The notes beneath the pieces were generated by a model. It did not search any database. It saw only the letters and a program-made list of their open reading frames with translations, and was not told the DNA's origin. DNA of 64,000 bases from Stenotrophomonas maltophilia (GTDB lineage: Bacteria; Pseudomonadota; Gammaproteobacteria; Xanthomonadales; Xanthomonadaceae): positions 91,039-155,038 of the forward strand of contig NZ_RAUX01000018.1 in NCBI RefSeq assembly GCF_013464485.1. Direction: 5' to 3'. The position numbers and the translations under genes are program-made. Each line of letters opens with the position of its first letter. The first letter of the stretch is position 1. Shown here one piece after another: positions 17,670 through 26,950 of this stretch.

Positions 17670-18086
17670 ATGTACGGTTCCAGCCGTCAATATGCCGAGC
17701 AGTACCGCCAGGTGGGAGTGACCAGTGCGGTCGCCGATGCCGATCCGCACAAGCTGGTGGCGATGCTGCTGGCCGGCGCGCTGGAGCGCGTACGCCGCGC
17801 CCAGGCCAGCCTCGAGCGCGGCGACCAGGCCGGCAAGGGCAAGGCGATCGGCGAAGTCTGCGCGATCGTTGGCCACCTCAACGGCTCGCTGGACCACGAG
17901 GCCGGCGGCGAGATCGCCGGAAATCTGTCGGCGCTGTACGACTACGTGCTGCAGCGCCTGACCGAAGCCAACCTGCACAACGACCGCGCCGCGCTGGACG
18001 AGTCGCTGCAGCTGCTGGGCGAGATCGACAGCGCCTGGAATGCGATCCCGCAGGAACAGCGCCGCCCGGCCGCGGTGGCACCATGA
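17670..18086 (+). CDS. fliS: Flagellin export chaperone FliS
   Basis: Cytosolic helical chaperone that binds the flagellin C-terminus before export; 138 residues. MYGSSRQYAEQYRQVGVTSAV and ADPHKLVAMLLAGALERVRR are FliS signatures. The start is ATG 17670, after AAGGAGAA; the upstream in-frame extension lacks similarity. Overlaps the next gene by ATGA, indicating translational coupling. Confidence 0.95.
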   Translation: MYGSSRQYAEQYRQVGVTSAVADADPHKLVAMLLAGALERVRRAQASLERGDQAGKGKAIGEVCAIVGHLNGSLDHEAGGEIAGNLSALYDYVLQRLTEANLHNDRAALDESLQLLGEIDSAWNAIPQEQRRPAAVAP

Positions 18087-18376
18087 GCCTGCACGAATTG
18101 CACGCCCAGCTGGACGCGTTCGAGAAAGCCCTTGGCGAGGAATCCCTTGACCAGGCCGACAGCCTGCTCGACGGCCACGACAGCACGCTGCATGCGCTGC
18201 TCAGCCAGCCGCTGACCGTCGCCGACCACGCACCGCTGACCGCGCTGTTCGAGCGCCAGCAGAATCTGCTGGGCCTGCTGCGCCAACGCCGCGATGCTGT
18301 AGCCGCACTGATGAATGACGGCCAGCGCTCGCTTCGCGCCGCGCATGCGTACCTGCAGGCAGAATCGCTGGCATGA
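18083..18376 (+). CDS. Small helical protein, FliT-like chaperone candidate
   Basis: A 97-residue, almost entirely helical acidic protein translated from an ATGA overlap with fliS. Sequence similarity to known FliT is not obvious by eye, but size, predicted helical bundle, and position immediately after fliS are what is expected of FliT, the chaperone of FliD. It also overlaps the next gene by four bases. The functional call is inferred from context only. Confidence 0.6.
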   Translation: MSLHELHAQLDAFEKALGEESLDQADSLLDGHDSTLHALLSQPLTVADHAPLTALFERQQNLLGLLRQRRDAVAALMNDGQRSLRAAHAYLQAESLA

Positions 18377-18951
18377 CCCAACTGCCGACCACGTCGCTGC
18401 ATCATCCCGCCGAAAGCGAGCTGTTCGACGAAACGCTCAGCTGCGAGCTGGCCCTGCCGGCGGAGTTCCAGGCAGGCAGCGCCGCCGGTCGCACCAGCAG
18501 CGCCGAAGGCCTGCTGCGCAGCCTGGCCCTGGTCGAGGACAGCCGCGTCGACGAGCACGACGACCGCAATGAAGCCAGCCTGCAACTGCAGCGGCTGGAA
18601 GCCAAGCTCGACCTGGCGATGGTGCTGCTGGGCCGGCTGGTGCGCCAGCAGGGCCAGGAGCTGACCCTGCGCCCGGTGCGCTGGTCCCGCCGCGGCATCC
18701 GCCTGCAGCTGGGCCCGCGCAGCGGCGCAAGCGCAGGCCAGGCCGGCGTTGTACGCCTGCAGCCCAGTGACTGGCTGCCCGACCATATCGACCTGCCGGT
18801 GGAAGTGATCGCCGAGGCGGCAGATGGTGGCGGTGGCCACTACCTGTGGCTGCGCTTCCAGCGTCTTGGCGATGGGCTGGAGATGGCGATGGAGCGGCAT
18901 CTTTTCCGCCTGCACCGCCGCCAGGTGGCCGAGGCGCGCCGGGCCCGCTGA
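18373..18951 (+). CDS. Atypical PilZ-like protein with coiled-coil helix
   Basis: 192 residues. Residues about 66-94 form a heptad-rich helix (QLQRLEAKLDLAMVLLGRL). Next comes a beta-rich segment in which WSRRGIRLQL (104-113) resembles the second PilZ motif (D/NxSxxG), but Asp/Asn is replaced by Trp and no RxxxR c-di-GMP motif is seen. The C-terminus is again helical. From memory, a tetrameric, non-canonical PilZ protein with a long heptad helix has been structurally described in Xanthomonas campestris; this looks like its homologue. c-di-GMP binding is therefore doubtful. The four-base overlap with the upstream gene places it in the fliS unit. Confidence 0.65.
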   Translation: MTQLPTTSLHHPAESELFDETLSCELALPAEFQAGSAAGRTSSAEGLLRSLALVEDSRVDEHDDRNEASLQLQRLEAKLDLAMVLLGRLVRQQGQELTLRPVRWSRRGIRLQLGPRSGASAGQAGVVRLQPSDWLPDHIDLPVEVIAEAADGGGGHYLWLRFQRLGDGLEMAMERHLFRLHRRQVAEARRAR

Positions 18952-19036
18952 AACCTGCCACCATGACGCTGGATGGGCAAGCCTTGGCGCGCCCGTTCAG
19001 CTAAGTTAAGGTGGACTCCCCTCACGGACCTCCAAC

Positions 19037-19675
19037 GTGCCTGTGCGAGTTCTCATCGTCGACGATCACACCCTGGTCCGCGCCGGCCTGGCGCGGCTGC
19101 TGCAGGGGTTTGCCGACGTGCAGCTCGTCGCCGAGGCCAGCAATGCCGAACAGGCACTGCAGCTGGCCCTGCAGCACGCCCCGGACGTGGTCCTGATGGA
19201 CCTGTCACTCCCCGGCCGCACCGGCCTGGAAGCGCTCAGTGACATTCGCCTGCGTGCCCCCGGCACGCGGGTGGTGATGATGACCATGCACGACGACGCC
19301 GCGCACGTGCGCGATGCGCTGGATCGTGGCGCGGTCGGGTTCGTGGTGAAGGATGCCGCACCGCAGGAGCTGGAACTGGCGCTGCGCGCCGCGCATGCCG
19401 GACAGGTGTTCCTGAGCCCGCAGATCTCCGCCAAGATGCTGGCACCGATGCTCGGCCGCGAGAAACCTACCGGCATCGCCGCGCTGTCACCGCGCCAGCG
19501 CGAGATCCTGCGCCGCATCGGCAAGGGCGAAAGCAACAAGGAAATTGCCGCCGACCTCGGCATCAGCGTCAAGACGGTAGAGACCCACCGCGCACGCATG
19601 ATGGAATCGCTGGGCTGTCGCCGCGCCAACGATCTGCTATTGCTGGCGGCGCGCCACCAGCACGAGCTGGAGTGA
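19037..19675 (+). CDS. Orphan NarL/LuxR-family response regulator
   Basis: A 212-residue two-domain regulator from a GTG start. Receiver domain 1-120: acidic pocket in VLIVDDH (Asp9, Asp10), phospho-acceptor Asp55 in VVLMDLSLPG, Lys105 in FVVKDAAP. LuxR-type helix-turn-helix at about 146-205: LSPRQREILRRIGKGESNKE, then VKTVETHRARMMESLG. No histidine kinase gene is nearby. It lies between the filament genes and rpoN2; a palindrome in the gap before rpoN2 is a candidate target site. Phosphorylatable and DNA-binding by sequence; targets unknown. Confidence 0.88.
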   Translation: MPVRVLIVDDHTLVRAGLARLLQGFADVQLVAEASNAEQALQLALQHAPDVVLMDLSLPGRTGLEALSDIRLRAPGTRVVMMTMHDDAAHVRDALDRGAVGFVVKDAAPQELELALRAAHAGQVFLSPQISAKMLAPMLGREKPTGIAALSPRQREILRRIGKGESNKEIAADLGISVKTVETHRARMMESLGCRRANDLLLLAARHQHELE

Positions 19676-19685
19676 TCGGCTGTCG

Positions 19686-19790
19686 GTAGAGTCGACTGTT
19701 AGTCGACTTGCGCGCGGAGCGCGGGAGTTTTCCAGAGCCTGATCGGAGAGCAGTCGACTAACAGCCGACTCTACCGACAGTCGACTCTAC
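19686..19790. repeat. GTAG REP cluster, GTCGACT variant
   Basis: GTAGAGTCGACTGTTAGTCG at 19686 is followed by its inverted partner, ending in CTAC near 19774, and then a third partial copy ending in CTAC at 19790. Same GTAG/CTAC logic as the other REPs here, but the stem is built on GTCGAC instead of GCCGAG. Confidence 0.8.
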
Positions 19791-19937
19791 CAACCCACAA
19801 CTTCCCGCATCGGCGACGATTTCTCGTCACCCCGACACGCCCCGACAGGAATCCGTACACGACGCTGTGCGTTCAGTGCGGCGCCCGTACCCAAAATCAA
19901 CAACTTGGATGCGCCCCTCGTCAACATTCCGCGCCAA

Positions 19938-19956
19938 TGTAGGGAATATCCCTACA
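19938..19956. promoter_or_regulatory. Palindromic operator candidate upstream of rpoN2
   Basis: TGTAGGGA-ATA-TCCCTACA: perfect 8-base half-sites around a 3-base centre, 111 bases before the rpoN2 start. It is AT-richer than its surroundings and unlike the REP elements. Its shape suits a dimeric regulator such as the LuxR-type protein encoded immediately upstream, but binding is only inferred. Confidence 0.5.
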
Positions 19957-20067
19957 GCTTGTCGGGACATCCACGAAGCCCCTCAGGAACCCCCTGATTC
20001 CGCCCCCGCCGGATCAAAAGCAAGATGCGTTCCACAAGGCGCCGGGGAGCGGTGCCGGGGAACCACG

Positions 20068-21477
20068 ATGAAGGCTGCACTCTCGACCCAGCTGGGCCAA
20101 CAACTTCACCTTACCCCGCAGTTGCTGCAGTCGATCAGGCTGCTGCAGCTCGATGGCCTGCACCTGGAACAGGAAATCCAGCGCCTGCTGGATTCCAACC
20201 CGCTGCTCGAGATCGAAGAAGCCGAAGCGCCGGCCGCCGACGCCACCGATGCGGCCAGCACCACGCTGGAAACCGCAGCGTTCGACGAACTGCCGGAGTC
20301 CTCGATGTGGGACGTGGCCGGCGCCAGCTGGCAGGACGGCGATGACGACCGCATGGCACGCATCGCCGCCGGTGAGTCGACCGACCCGCAGCTGCGCGTG
20401 CTGCAGCGCCTGTCGCTGGACATGGACGACCGCCAGCTGGCCGTCGCGGCCTTCTGGCTCGATCACTGCGATGAGGCCGGTTATCTGCTGGCGCCGCTGG
20501 ACCAGCTGCAGCTGCTGGCCAGCGCCCAGTTCGACATCGCCACCAACGGCGTCGAAGCCATCCGTCAGCAGCTGCTGCACGGCGAACCGGCCGGCATGGC
20601 CGCGCAGGACCTGCGCGAAGGTCTGCAGGCGCAGCTGCGCAGCCTGCACGGGGTTGTGCCTGCCCGCCACCTGGCCGCACGCATCCTGGACGGCGCGCTT
20701 GAAGCGCTGGCCGCACACGACTACCCCGCCCTCGCCCGCCAGCACGACGCCGAAATCGACGACGTACGCGAAGCCGTGCGCCTGATCCTGTCGCTGCAGC
20801 CGCGCCCGGGTGACAGCCTGCTGCCCGAACGCAATGCAGTGGTGGTGCCGGACGTGGTCGCGTGGCACGCTGACAACCAGTGGAAGGTGGCCCTGAACCC
20901 GGCCACCAGCCGCCGTGTGTCGATCAACAGCCAGTACGAACAGGCCCTGGCCGAGACCAGCGAAGCCGCGCCGGCGCTGCGCGAGATGCTGCAGGAGGCG
21001 CGCTGGTTCAGCCGCAGCCTGTCGATGCGCTATGACACCCTGCTGCGCACCGCGCGAGTGATCGTCGAGCGCCAGGCCGCGTTCCTGGTGCGTGGCGAGG
21101 AGGCCATGGCACCGCTGACCCTGAAGGAAGTGGCCGAGGAAATCGGCATGCACGAGTCCACCGTCTCGCGCATCACCACCGGCAAGTTCCTGCAGACCCC
21201 GCGCGGCACCTTCGAGCTGAAGCACTTCTTCGCCGTGCGCCTGGAAGGCGCCAGCGTCTCCGGCCAGGCGGTGAAAGCCATGGTCCGCCGCCTGATCGAC
21301 GCCGAACCCGCGGGTCGCCCGCTGGCCGACGAGGCCATTGCCGGCCTGCTGTCGCGCCAGGGGGTGAACATTGCCCGCCGAACCGTCGCAAAATACCGAG
21401 AACAACTGGACATCGCCCCGGCCCGTGAACGGCGCCGGCTGGGCGCCAGGCAACCGCAGCTGGCCCGGGTGGGCTGA
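20068..21477 (+). CDS. rpoN2: RNA polymerase sigma-54 factor RpoN2
   Basis: Sigma-54 of 469 residues. Region I: QLGQQLHLTPQLLQSIRLLQ at the N-terminus, followed by LDSNPLLEIEEAE. Core-binding and helix-turn-helix regions: ESTVSRITTGKFLQTPRGTFELKHFF. The diagnostic RpoN box ARRTVAKYRE is at residues 436-445. ATG 20068 is used because the upstream extension is not conserved. In xanthomonads the copy located next to vemR and fleQ is called rpoN2 and controls the flagellum; the six consensus -24/-12 sites in this window agree. That a second rpoN exists elsewhere is assumed, not seen. Confidence 0.93.
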   Translation: MKAALSTQLGQQLHLTPQLLQSIRLLQLDGLHLEQEIQRLLDSNPLLEIEEAEAPAADATDAASTTLETAAFDELPESSMWDVAGASWQDGDDDRMARIAAGESTDPQLRVLQRLSLDMDDRQLAVAAFWLDHCDEAGYLLAPLDQLQLLASAQFDIATNGVEAIRQQLLHGEPAGMAAQDLREGLQAQLRSLHGVVPARHLAARILDGALEALAAHDYPALARQHDAEIDDVREAVRLILSLQPRPGDSLLPERNAVVVPDVVAWHADNQWKVALNPATSRRVSINSQYEQALAETSEAAPALREMLQEARWFSRSLSMRYDTLLRTARVIVERQAAFLVRGEEAMAPLTLKEVAEEIGMHESTVSRITTGKFLQTPRGTFELKHFFAVRLEGASVSGQAVKAMVRRLIDAEPAGRPLADEAIAGLLSRQGVNIARRTVAKYREQLDIAPARERRRLGARQPQLARVG

Positions 21478-21491
21478 AAAGGATGTTGGAC

Positions 21492-21865
21492 ATGAACAAG
21501 CTCACGGTCCTGTTGGTCGATGACCACGAGGGCTTCATCAATGCGGCGATGCGCCATTTCCGCAAGATCGACTGGCTGCAGATCGTCGGCAGCGCCGGCA
21601 ACGGCCTGGAAGCGATCGAGCGCTCGGAAACGCTGCGCCCGCAGGTGGTGCTGATGGACCTGGCCATGCCGGAAATGGGTGGCCTGCAGGCCACCCGCCT
21701 GATCAAGTCGCAGGACGATGCACCGTACATCGTGATCGCCAGCCACTTCGACGACGCCGAGCACCGCGAACATGCGCTGCGCGCCGGCGCCGACAATTTT
21801 GTCAGCAAGCTGTCCTACATCCAGGAAGTCATGCCGATCCTGGAAGGCCTCAGGGAGGATCGATC

Positions 21866-21869
<4 letters not shown>
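21492..21869 (+). CDS. vemR: Single-domain response regulator, VemR homologue
   Basis: A 125-residue stand-alone receiver. Acidic residues Asp10/Asp11 (VLLVDDHE), phospho-acceptor Asp56 (VVLMDLAMPEMGG) and Lys106 (FVSKLS) are in place. The start at ATG 21492 is preferred over ATG 21483, because AAAAGGA at 21477-21483 then has the correct spacing of eight. It lies between rpoN2 and fleQ, with a 4-base overlap onto fleQ. This position and size match Xanthomonas VemR, reported to affect motility and virulence together with RpoN2 and FleQ. No output domain is present, so it should act by protein contact. Confidence 0.85.
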
Positions 21870-23371
<1,502 letters not shown>

Positions 23372-23397
23372 ACCGCGTCACCTGCATGAAGGGGGCA

Positions 23398-23425
23398 CGA
23401 ACGCCTGGGCTTGCCCAGGCGTTCG
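23398..23425 (+). terminator. Terminator-like hairpin after fleQ
   Basis: CGAACGCCTGGG (23398-23409) pairs perfectly with CCCAGGCGTTCG (23414-23425) across a CTTG loop, followed by TGTTT. It lies 27 bases after the fleQ stop. Confidence 0.75.
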
Positions 23426-23576
23426 TGTTTCCAGAACCCGGGGGCGGATCCCTGCGCATCTACAGCGCCAGAACGCCGGCCGCTGGACACCGCAGCCCCA
23501 GGCCAGAAATCCGACGCCGGTTAAATGGCGCGTCACAGCCCAGAAACGCGCCATCCATCCGTGCCGTGGATCAAGC

Positions 23577-23596
23577 GTGTCGACCAAGGTCGACAC
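23577..23596. repeat. Short hairpin repeat, GTGTCGACC type
   Basis: GTGTCGACC-AA-GGTCGACAC, preceded by CAAGC and followed by CCACCA. The same flanks and geometry surround GTGCCAACC-AA-GGTTGGCAC at 30608-30627, with both stem arms changed in a compensatory way, so these are members of one hairpin family. Confidence 0.7.
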
Positions 23597-23650
23597 CCAC
23601 CAAGGGCAGTCCATGCCCGTCTGTCAGATCGCAGGAAATTGTCGAACGCG

Positions 23651-23744
23651 GGGTCGGTCCGGTTGCGGGGGTGTCAGCCGCATGGATGCGGCTGCCAAGC
23701 CCCCAGGGACGGGTTTACGGCGTCCCCCGCAACCGGACCCACCC
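23651..23744. repeat. Structured dispersed repeat with ACGGGTTTACGGCGT core, copy 1
   Basis: GGTCCGGTTGCGGGGG (23656-23671) pairs with CCCCCGCAACCGGACC (23724-23739), enclosing a small hairpin AGCCGCATGGATGCGGCT and the core GACGGGTTTACGGCGTCCCC. The core, together with GCCAAGCCCCCA just before it, recurs at 63951-63990. It has no coding potential. Confidence 0.75.
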
Positions 23745-23867
23745 TGCCATCCCACGGATAGCCAGCGTCTGCCGTTGCTCCGGCCTTTGCCGTTGCTTCG
23801 GCGGGTGCAGGGCGCAGCCCCGCCAGCACACCCAACCTCCTCACTTCACTGAATCGAAAACCGGTTT

Positions 23868-23883
23868 CGGCACGGCACTTGCA
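23868..23883 (+). promoter_or_regulatory. Sigma-54 (RpoN) promoter of the fliE operon
   Basis: CGGCACGGCACTTGCA: GG at 23869-23870, GC at 23881-23882, spacing 12, with a perfect TTGCA. It lies 48 bases upstream of the fliE ATG. Confidence 0.85.
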
Positions 23884-23930
23884 CTGGCTTCAGCAGACAC
23901 CCCCATTCCCTGTTTCTGGAACCGTTGCAG

Positions 23931-24296
23931 ATGTCCCACTCCGTCACTTCGATCCTTTCGCAGATCCGCTCCTATCAGACCCAGATGGGACAGCCGGCGC
24001 TCAACCCGCTGGGCGAAACGCCGCGCGGCAACGCCCTGCCGGGCACGGTGCTGGATGCACCGCAGGCCCAGCCGGCCAGCTTCACCGAAACCCTGCGTGG
24101 TGCGATTGCCGGCGTCAACGATGCGCAGCAGAAGTCCGGCGCCCTCGCCAAGGCCTTCGAAATGGGCGACCCCAGCGCCGACCTGGCCAAGGTGATGGTC
24201 GCCTCGCAGCAATCCCAGATCGCCTTCCGCGCCACTGTGGAAGTCCGCAACCGTCTCGTCCAGGCTTACCAGGACGTGATGAACATGCCGCTGTAA
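23931..24296 (+). CDS. fliE: Flagellar MS ring-rod junction protein FliE
   Basis: Small rod adaptor, 121 residues, joining FliF to the FlgB rod. The C-terminal half carries the FliE signature KVMVASQQSQIAFRATVEVR and NRLVQAYQDVMNMPL. The ATG at 23931 is chosen over a TTG two codons upstream. It heads the fliEFGHIJK operon behind an RpoN promoter. Confidence 0.95.
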   Translation: MSHSVTSILSQIRSYQTQMGQPALNPLGETPRGNALPGTVLDAPQAQPASFTETLRGAIAGVNDAQQKSGALAKAFEMGDPSADLAKVMVASQQSQIAFRATVEVRNRLVQAYQDVMNMPL

Positions 24297-24309
24297 GGAA
24301 CATTGACGC

Positions 24310-25956
24310 ATGGCACTGACGCTCTCCAAGGACAGCCTGAACGCCGAGAAGGCCGGGCAATGGTTCGACCGCCTGCAGAGTCTGCAGATCACCCGTCGGC
24401 TGGGCCTGATGGCGATGATCGCGGTGGCGGTGGCGGCAGGCCTGTCCGTGTTCTTCTGGTCGCAGAAGCCGGGCATGGTCCCGCTGTACACCGGCCTGGA
24501 CCAGAAGGCGACCGCTGAAGCGACCGACCTGCTGCGCGCCGCGCAGATTCCGTTCGCGCTCGATCCCGCCACCGGCGGCATCACCGTGCCGGAAAAGAAC
24601 CTGCACGACGCGCGCCTGAAGCTGGCCGGCTCGGGCCTGACCGACAGCGGCAAGCTTGGTTTCGAGCTGATGGAACGCGACCCCGGCTTCGGCGTCAGCC
24701 AGTTCGTCGAAAGCGCGCGCTACCAGCACGCCCTCGAAACCGAGCTGTCGCGCACCATCAACACGCTGCGCCCGGTGCGCGATTCGCGCGTGCACCTGGC
24801 CATTCCCAAGCCCAGCGCCTTCACCCGCCAGCGTGACGTGGCCAGTGCCTCGGTCACCCTGGAGCTGCGTGGCGGCCAGCAGCTGGAGCGCAGCCAGGTC
24901 GATGCCATCGTGCACATGGTCGCGGCCAGCATCCCGGATCTCGCGCCAGAGCGCGTGACCGTGGTCGACCAGAGCGGGCGCATGCTCAGCATCACCGACC
25001 CGAACAGCGAAGCGGCGGTCAACGCGGCCCAGTTCGAGCAGGTGCGCCGTCAGGAAACCTCGTTCAACCAGCGCATCCGCGAGCTGCTGGAACCGATGAC
25101 CGGCCCTGGCCGCGTCAATCCGGAAGTGAGCGTGGACATGGATTTCTCGGTGACCGAGGAAGCCCGCGAGCTCTACAACGGTGAACCGCAGAAGCTGCGC
25201 AGCGAGCAGATGAGCGAGAACACCACCAGCACGCCGGGCCCGCAGGGCGTGCCGGGTGCGACCAGCAACAGCCCGCCGGGCCAGCAGGCCGCACCGGCCA
25301 CCGCACAGACCCCGACCGAAAGCAGCAAGAACGCGACCCGCAACTACGAGTTGGACCGCACCCTGCAGCACACCCGCCAGCCGGCCGGCCGCATCAAGCG
25401 CGTGTCGGTGGCGGTGCTGGTGGACAACGTGCCGCGCGCCGGCGCCAACGGCAAGGTTGCCCCGCAGCCGCTGTCGGCCGCCGAACTGACGCGCGTCGAG
25501 GCACTGGTCAAGCAGGCCGTCGGTTTCAATGCCGAGCGTGGCGACACCGTGTCGGTGATGAACGCACCGTTCGTGCGTGATACCACGCCGGTCGAAGGCC
25601 CAGCCTGGTGGGAGCTGCCGTGGGTACACGACGCCGGCCGCATGCTGCTGGGTGCCGTGGTGGTGCTGGCACTGCTGTTCGGCGTGCTGCGCCCGGCACT
25701 GCGCGCGATCACCGGCCAGAACAGGAAGAACGACGAGCAGGCACTGGAACCGCACACCGCGGACGTGCAGCTGGTCGATGACGATGGCATGCCGCTGCCG
25801 GCGCTGGGCGCCGACCGGGCCAGCCTGGGCGGGCCAGATGCACTGGCCCTGCCGGTGGATTCATATGAGGAAAGACTGCGGATGGCGCGTGAAGCCGTGA
25901 AGACCGACTCCAAGCGCGTGGCCCAAGTGGTCAAGGGCTGGGTGGCCAATGACTGA
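24310..25956 (+). CDS. fliF: Flagellar MS-ring protein FliF
   Basis: Inner-membrane ring on which the motor is built; 548 residues. First transmembrane segment about 35-57 (LGLMAMIAVAVAAGLSVFF), YscJ/FliF periplasmic domains (YTGLDQKATAEATDLLRAAQ, RDSRVHLAIPKPSAFTR), a Pro/Gln/Thr-rich stretch near 300-335, second transmembrane segment about 440-462 (MLLGAVVVLALLFGVLRPAL), and a cytoplasmic C-terminus that binds FliG. It overlaps fliG by eight bases. Confidence 0.96.
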   Translation: MALTLSKDSLNAEKAGQWFDRLQSLQITRRLGLMAMIAVAVAAGLSVFFWSQKPGMVPLYTGLDQKATAEATDLLRAAQIPFALDPATGGITVPEKNLHDARLKLAGSGLTDSGKLGFELMERDPGFGVSQFVESARYQHALETELSRTINTLRPVRDSRVHLAIPKPSAFTRQRDVASASVTLELRGGQQLERSQVDAIVHMVAASIPDLAPERVTVVDQSGRMLSITDPNSEAAVNAAQFEQVRRQETSFNQRIRELLEPMTGPGRVNPEVSVDMDFSVTEEARELYNGEPQKLRSEQMSENTTSTPGPQGVPGATSNSPPGQQAAPATAQTPTESSKNATRNYELDRTLQHTRQPAGRIKRVSVAVLVDNVPRAGANGKVAPQPLSAAELTRVEALVKQAVGFNAERGDTVSVMNAPFVRDTTPVEGPAWWELPWVHDAGRMLLGAVVVLALLFGVLRPALRAITGQNRKNDEQALEPHTADVQLVDDDGMPLPALGADRASLGGPDALALPVDSYEERLRMAREAVKTDSKRVAQVVKGWVAND

Positions 25957-26950
25957 GCCGCAATTGACCGGTGTGCAGCGCGCGGCCGTGCTGCTGCTTT
26001 CGCTGGGTGAACTGGACGCAGCCGAAGTGCTGCGCCACATGGAGCCCAAGGAGGTGCAGAAGATCGGCATCGCCATGGCCACCATGACCGATATCACCCG
26101 CGAGCAGGTGGAACGGGTGATGGACCAGTTCGGCCAGGAGCTGGGCTCGAAGACCTCGCTGGGCGTAGGCTCGGACGACTACATCCGCAACATGCTGGTG
26201 CAGGCGCTGGGCAGCGAGAAGGCCGGCAACCTGATCGACCGCATCCTGCTCGGCCGCAACACCACCGGCCTGGACGCGCTGAAGTGGATGGACCCGCGCG
26301 CAGTGGCCGACCTGGTGCGCAACGAACACCCGCAGATCATCGCCATCGTGATGGCGCACCTGGAAACCGACCAGGCCGCCGACGCGCTGAAGCTGCTGCC
26401 GGACCGTACCCGCGTGGATGTGCTGCTGCGCATTGCGACCCTCGATGGCATCCCGCCGAACGCGCTCAATGAACTCAACGAGATCATGGAGCGCCAGTTC
26501 GCCGGCAACCAGAACCTGAAGTCGTCCAACATCGGCGGCGTGCAGTGCGCGGCCAACATCCTGAACTTCATGGACAGCGGCCAGGACCAGGCCATCCTGG
26601 GCGAGATCGCCCGCATCGATGCACCGTTGAGCAACCGCATCCAGGACCTGATGTTCGTGTTCGACGACCTGGTGGATCTGGACGACCGCGAAATGCAGCT
26701 GGTGCTGCGCGAAGTGAGCGGCGAGCGCCTGGGCCTGGCCCTGCGCGGTGCCGACATCAAGGTGCGCGACAAGATCACCCGCAACATGTCGCAGCGCGCG
26801 GCCGAGATCCTGCTGGAAGACATGGAAGCCCGTGGCCCGGTGCGCCTGTCCGACGTGGAAGGCGCGCAGCGCGAGATCCTGGCCATCGTCAAGCGCATGG
26901 CCGATGAAGGCACCGTCACCATCGGCGGCAGCGCGGAGGCCATGCTGTGA
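25949..26950 (+). CDS. fliG: Flagellar motor switch protein FliG
   Basis: Rotor protein that meets the stator and generates torque; 333 residues. N-terminal QRAAVLLLSLGELDAAEVLR, the middle EHPQIIAIVMAHLETDQAA motif, and the C-terminal torque helix with charged residues KVRDKITRNMSQRAAEILLE. Starts within fliF and overlaps the GTG start of fliH by four bases. Confidence 0.97.
   Translation: MTEPQLTGVQRAAVLLLSLGELDAAEVLRHMEPKEVQKIGIAMATMTDITREQVERVMDQFGQELGSKTSLGVGSDDYIRNMLVQALGSEKAGNLIDRILLGRNTTGLDALKWMDPRAVADLVRNEHPQIIAIVMAHLETDQAADALKLLPDRTRVDVLLRIATLDGIPPNALNELNEIMERQFAGNQNLKSSNIGGVQCAANILNFMDSGQDQAILGEIARIDAPLSNRIQDLMFVFDDLVDLDDREMQLVLREVSGERLGLALRGADIKVRDKITRNMSQRAAEILLEDMEARGPVRLSDVEGAQREILAIVKRMADEGTVTIGGSAEAML

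Larger units (their letters stand above)
19676..20067. other. Intergenic region upstream of rpoN2
   Basis: This roughly 390-base gap contains a REP cluster (19686-19790), a palindrome (19938-19956), and no supportable gene. Open frames through it lead into rpoN2 but have no sigma-54 similarity before the ATG at 20068. Confidence 0.6.
23372..23930. other. Long intergenic region between fleQ and fliE
   Basis: This roughly 560-base region has no supportable gene. In order it holds a terminator-like hairpin (23398-23425), a GTGTCGACC hairpin (23577-23596), a large structured repeat (23651-23744), and the RpoN promoter of fliE (23868-23883). The long open frame across it changes character and has no recognisable domain. 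Confidence 0.65.

Noticed and set aside
18373-18951. Canonical c-di-GMP-binding PilZ protein
   Set aside because: The RxxxR motif is absent and the D/NxSxxG motif has Trp in the first position, so ligand binding cannot be claimed.
23386-24195. Open frame running from the fleQ 3' gap into fliE
   Set aside because: It crosses the terminator, hairpin repeats and the RpoN promoter, and overlaps fliE in another frame. The encoded sequence has no recognisable domain.
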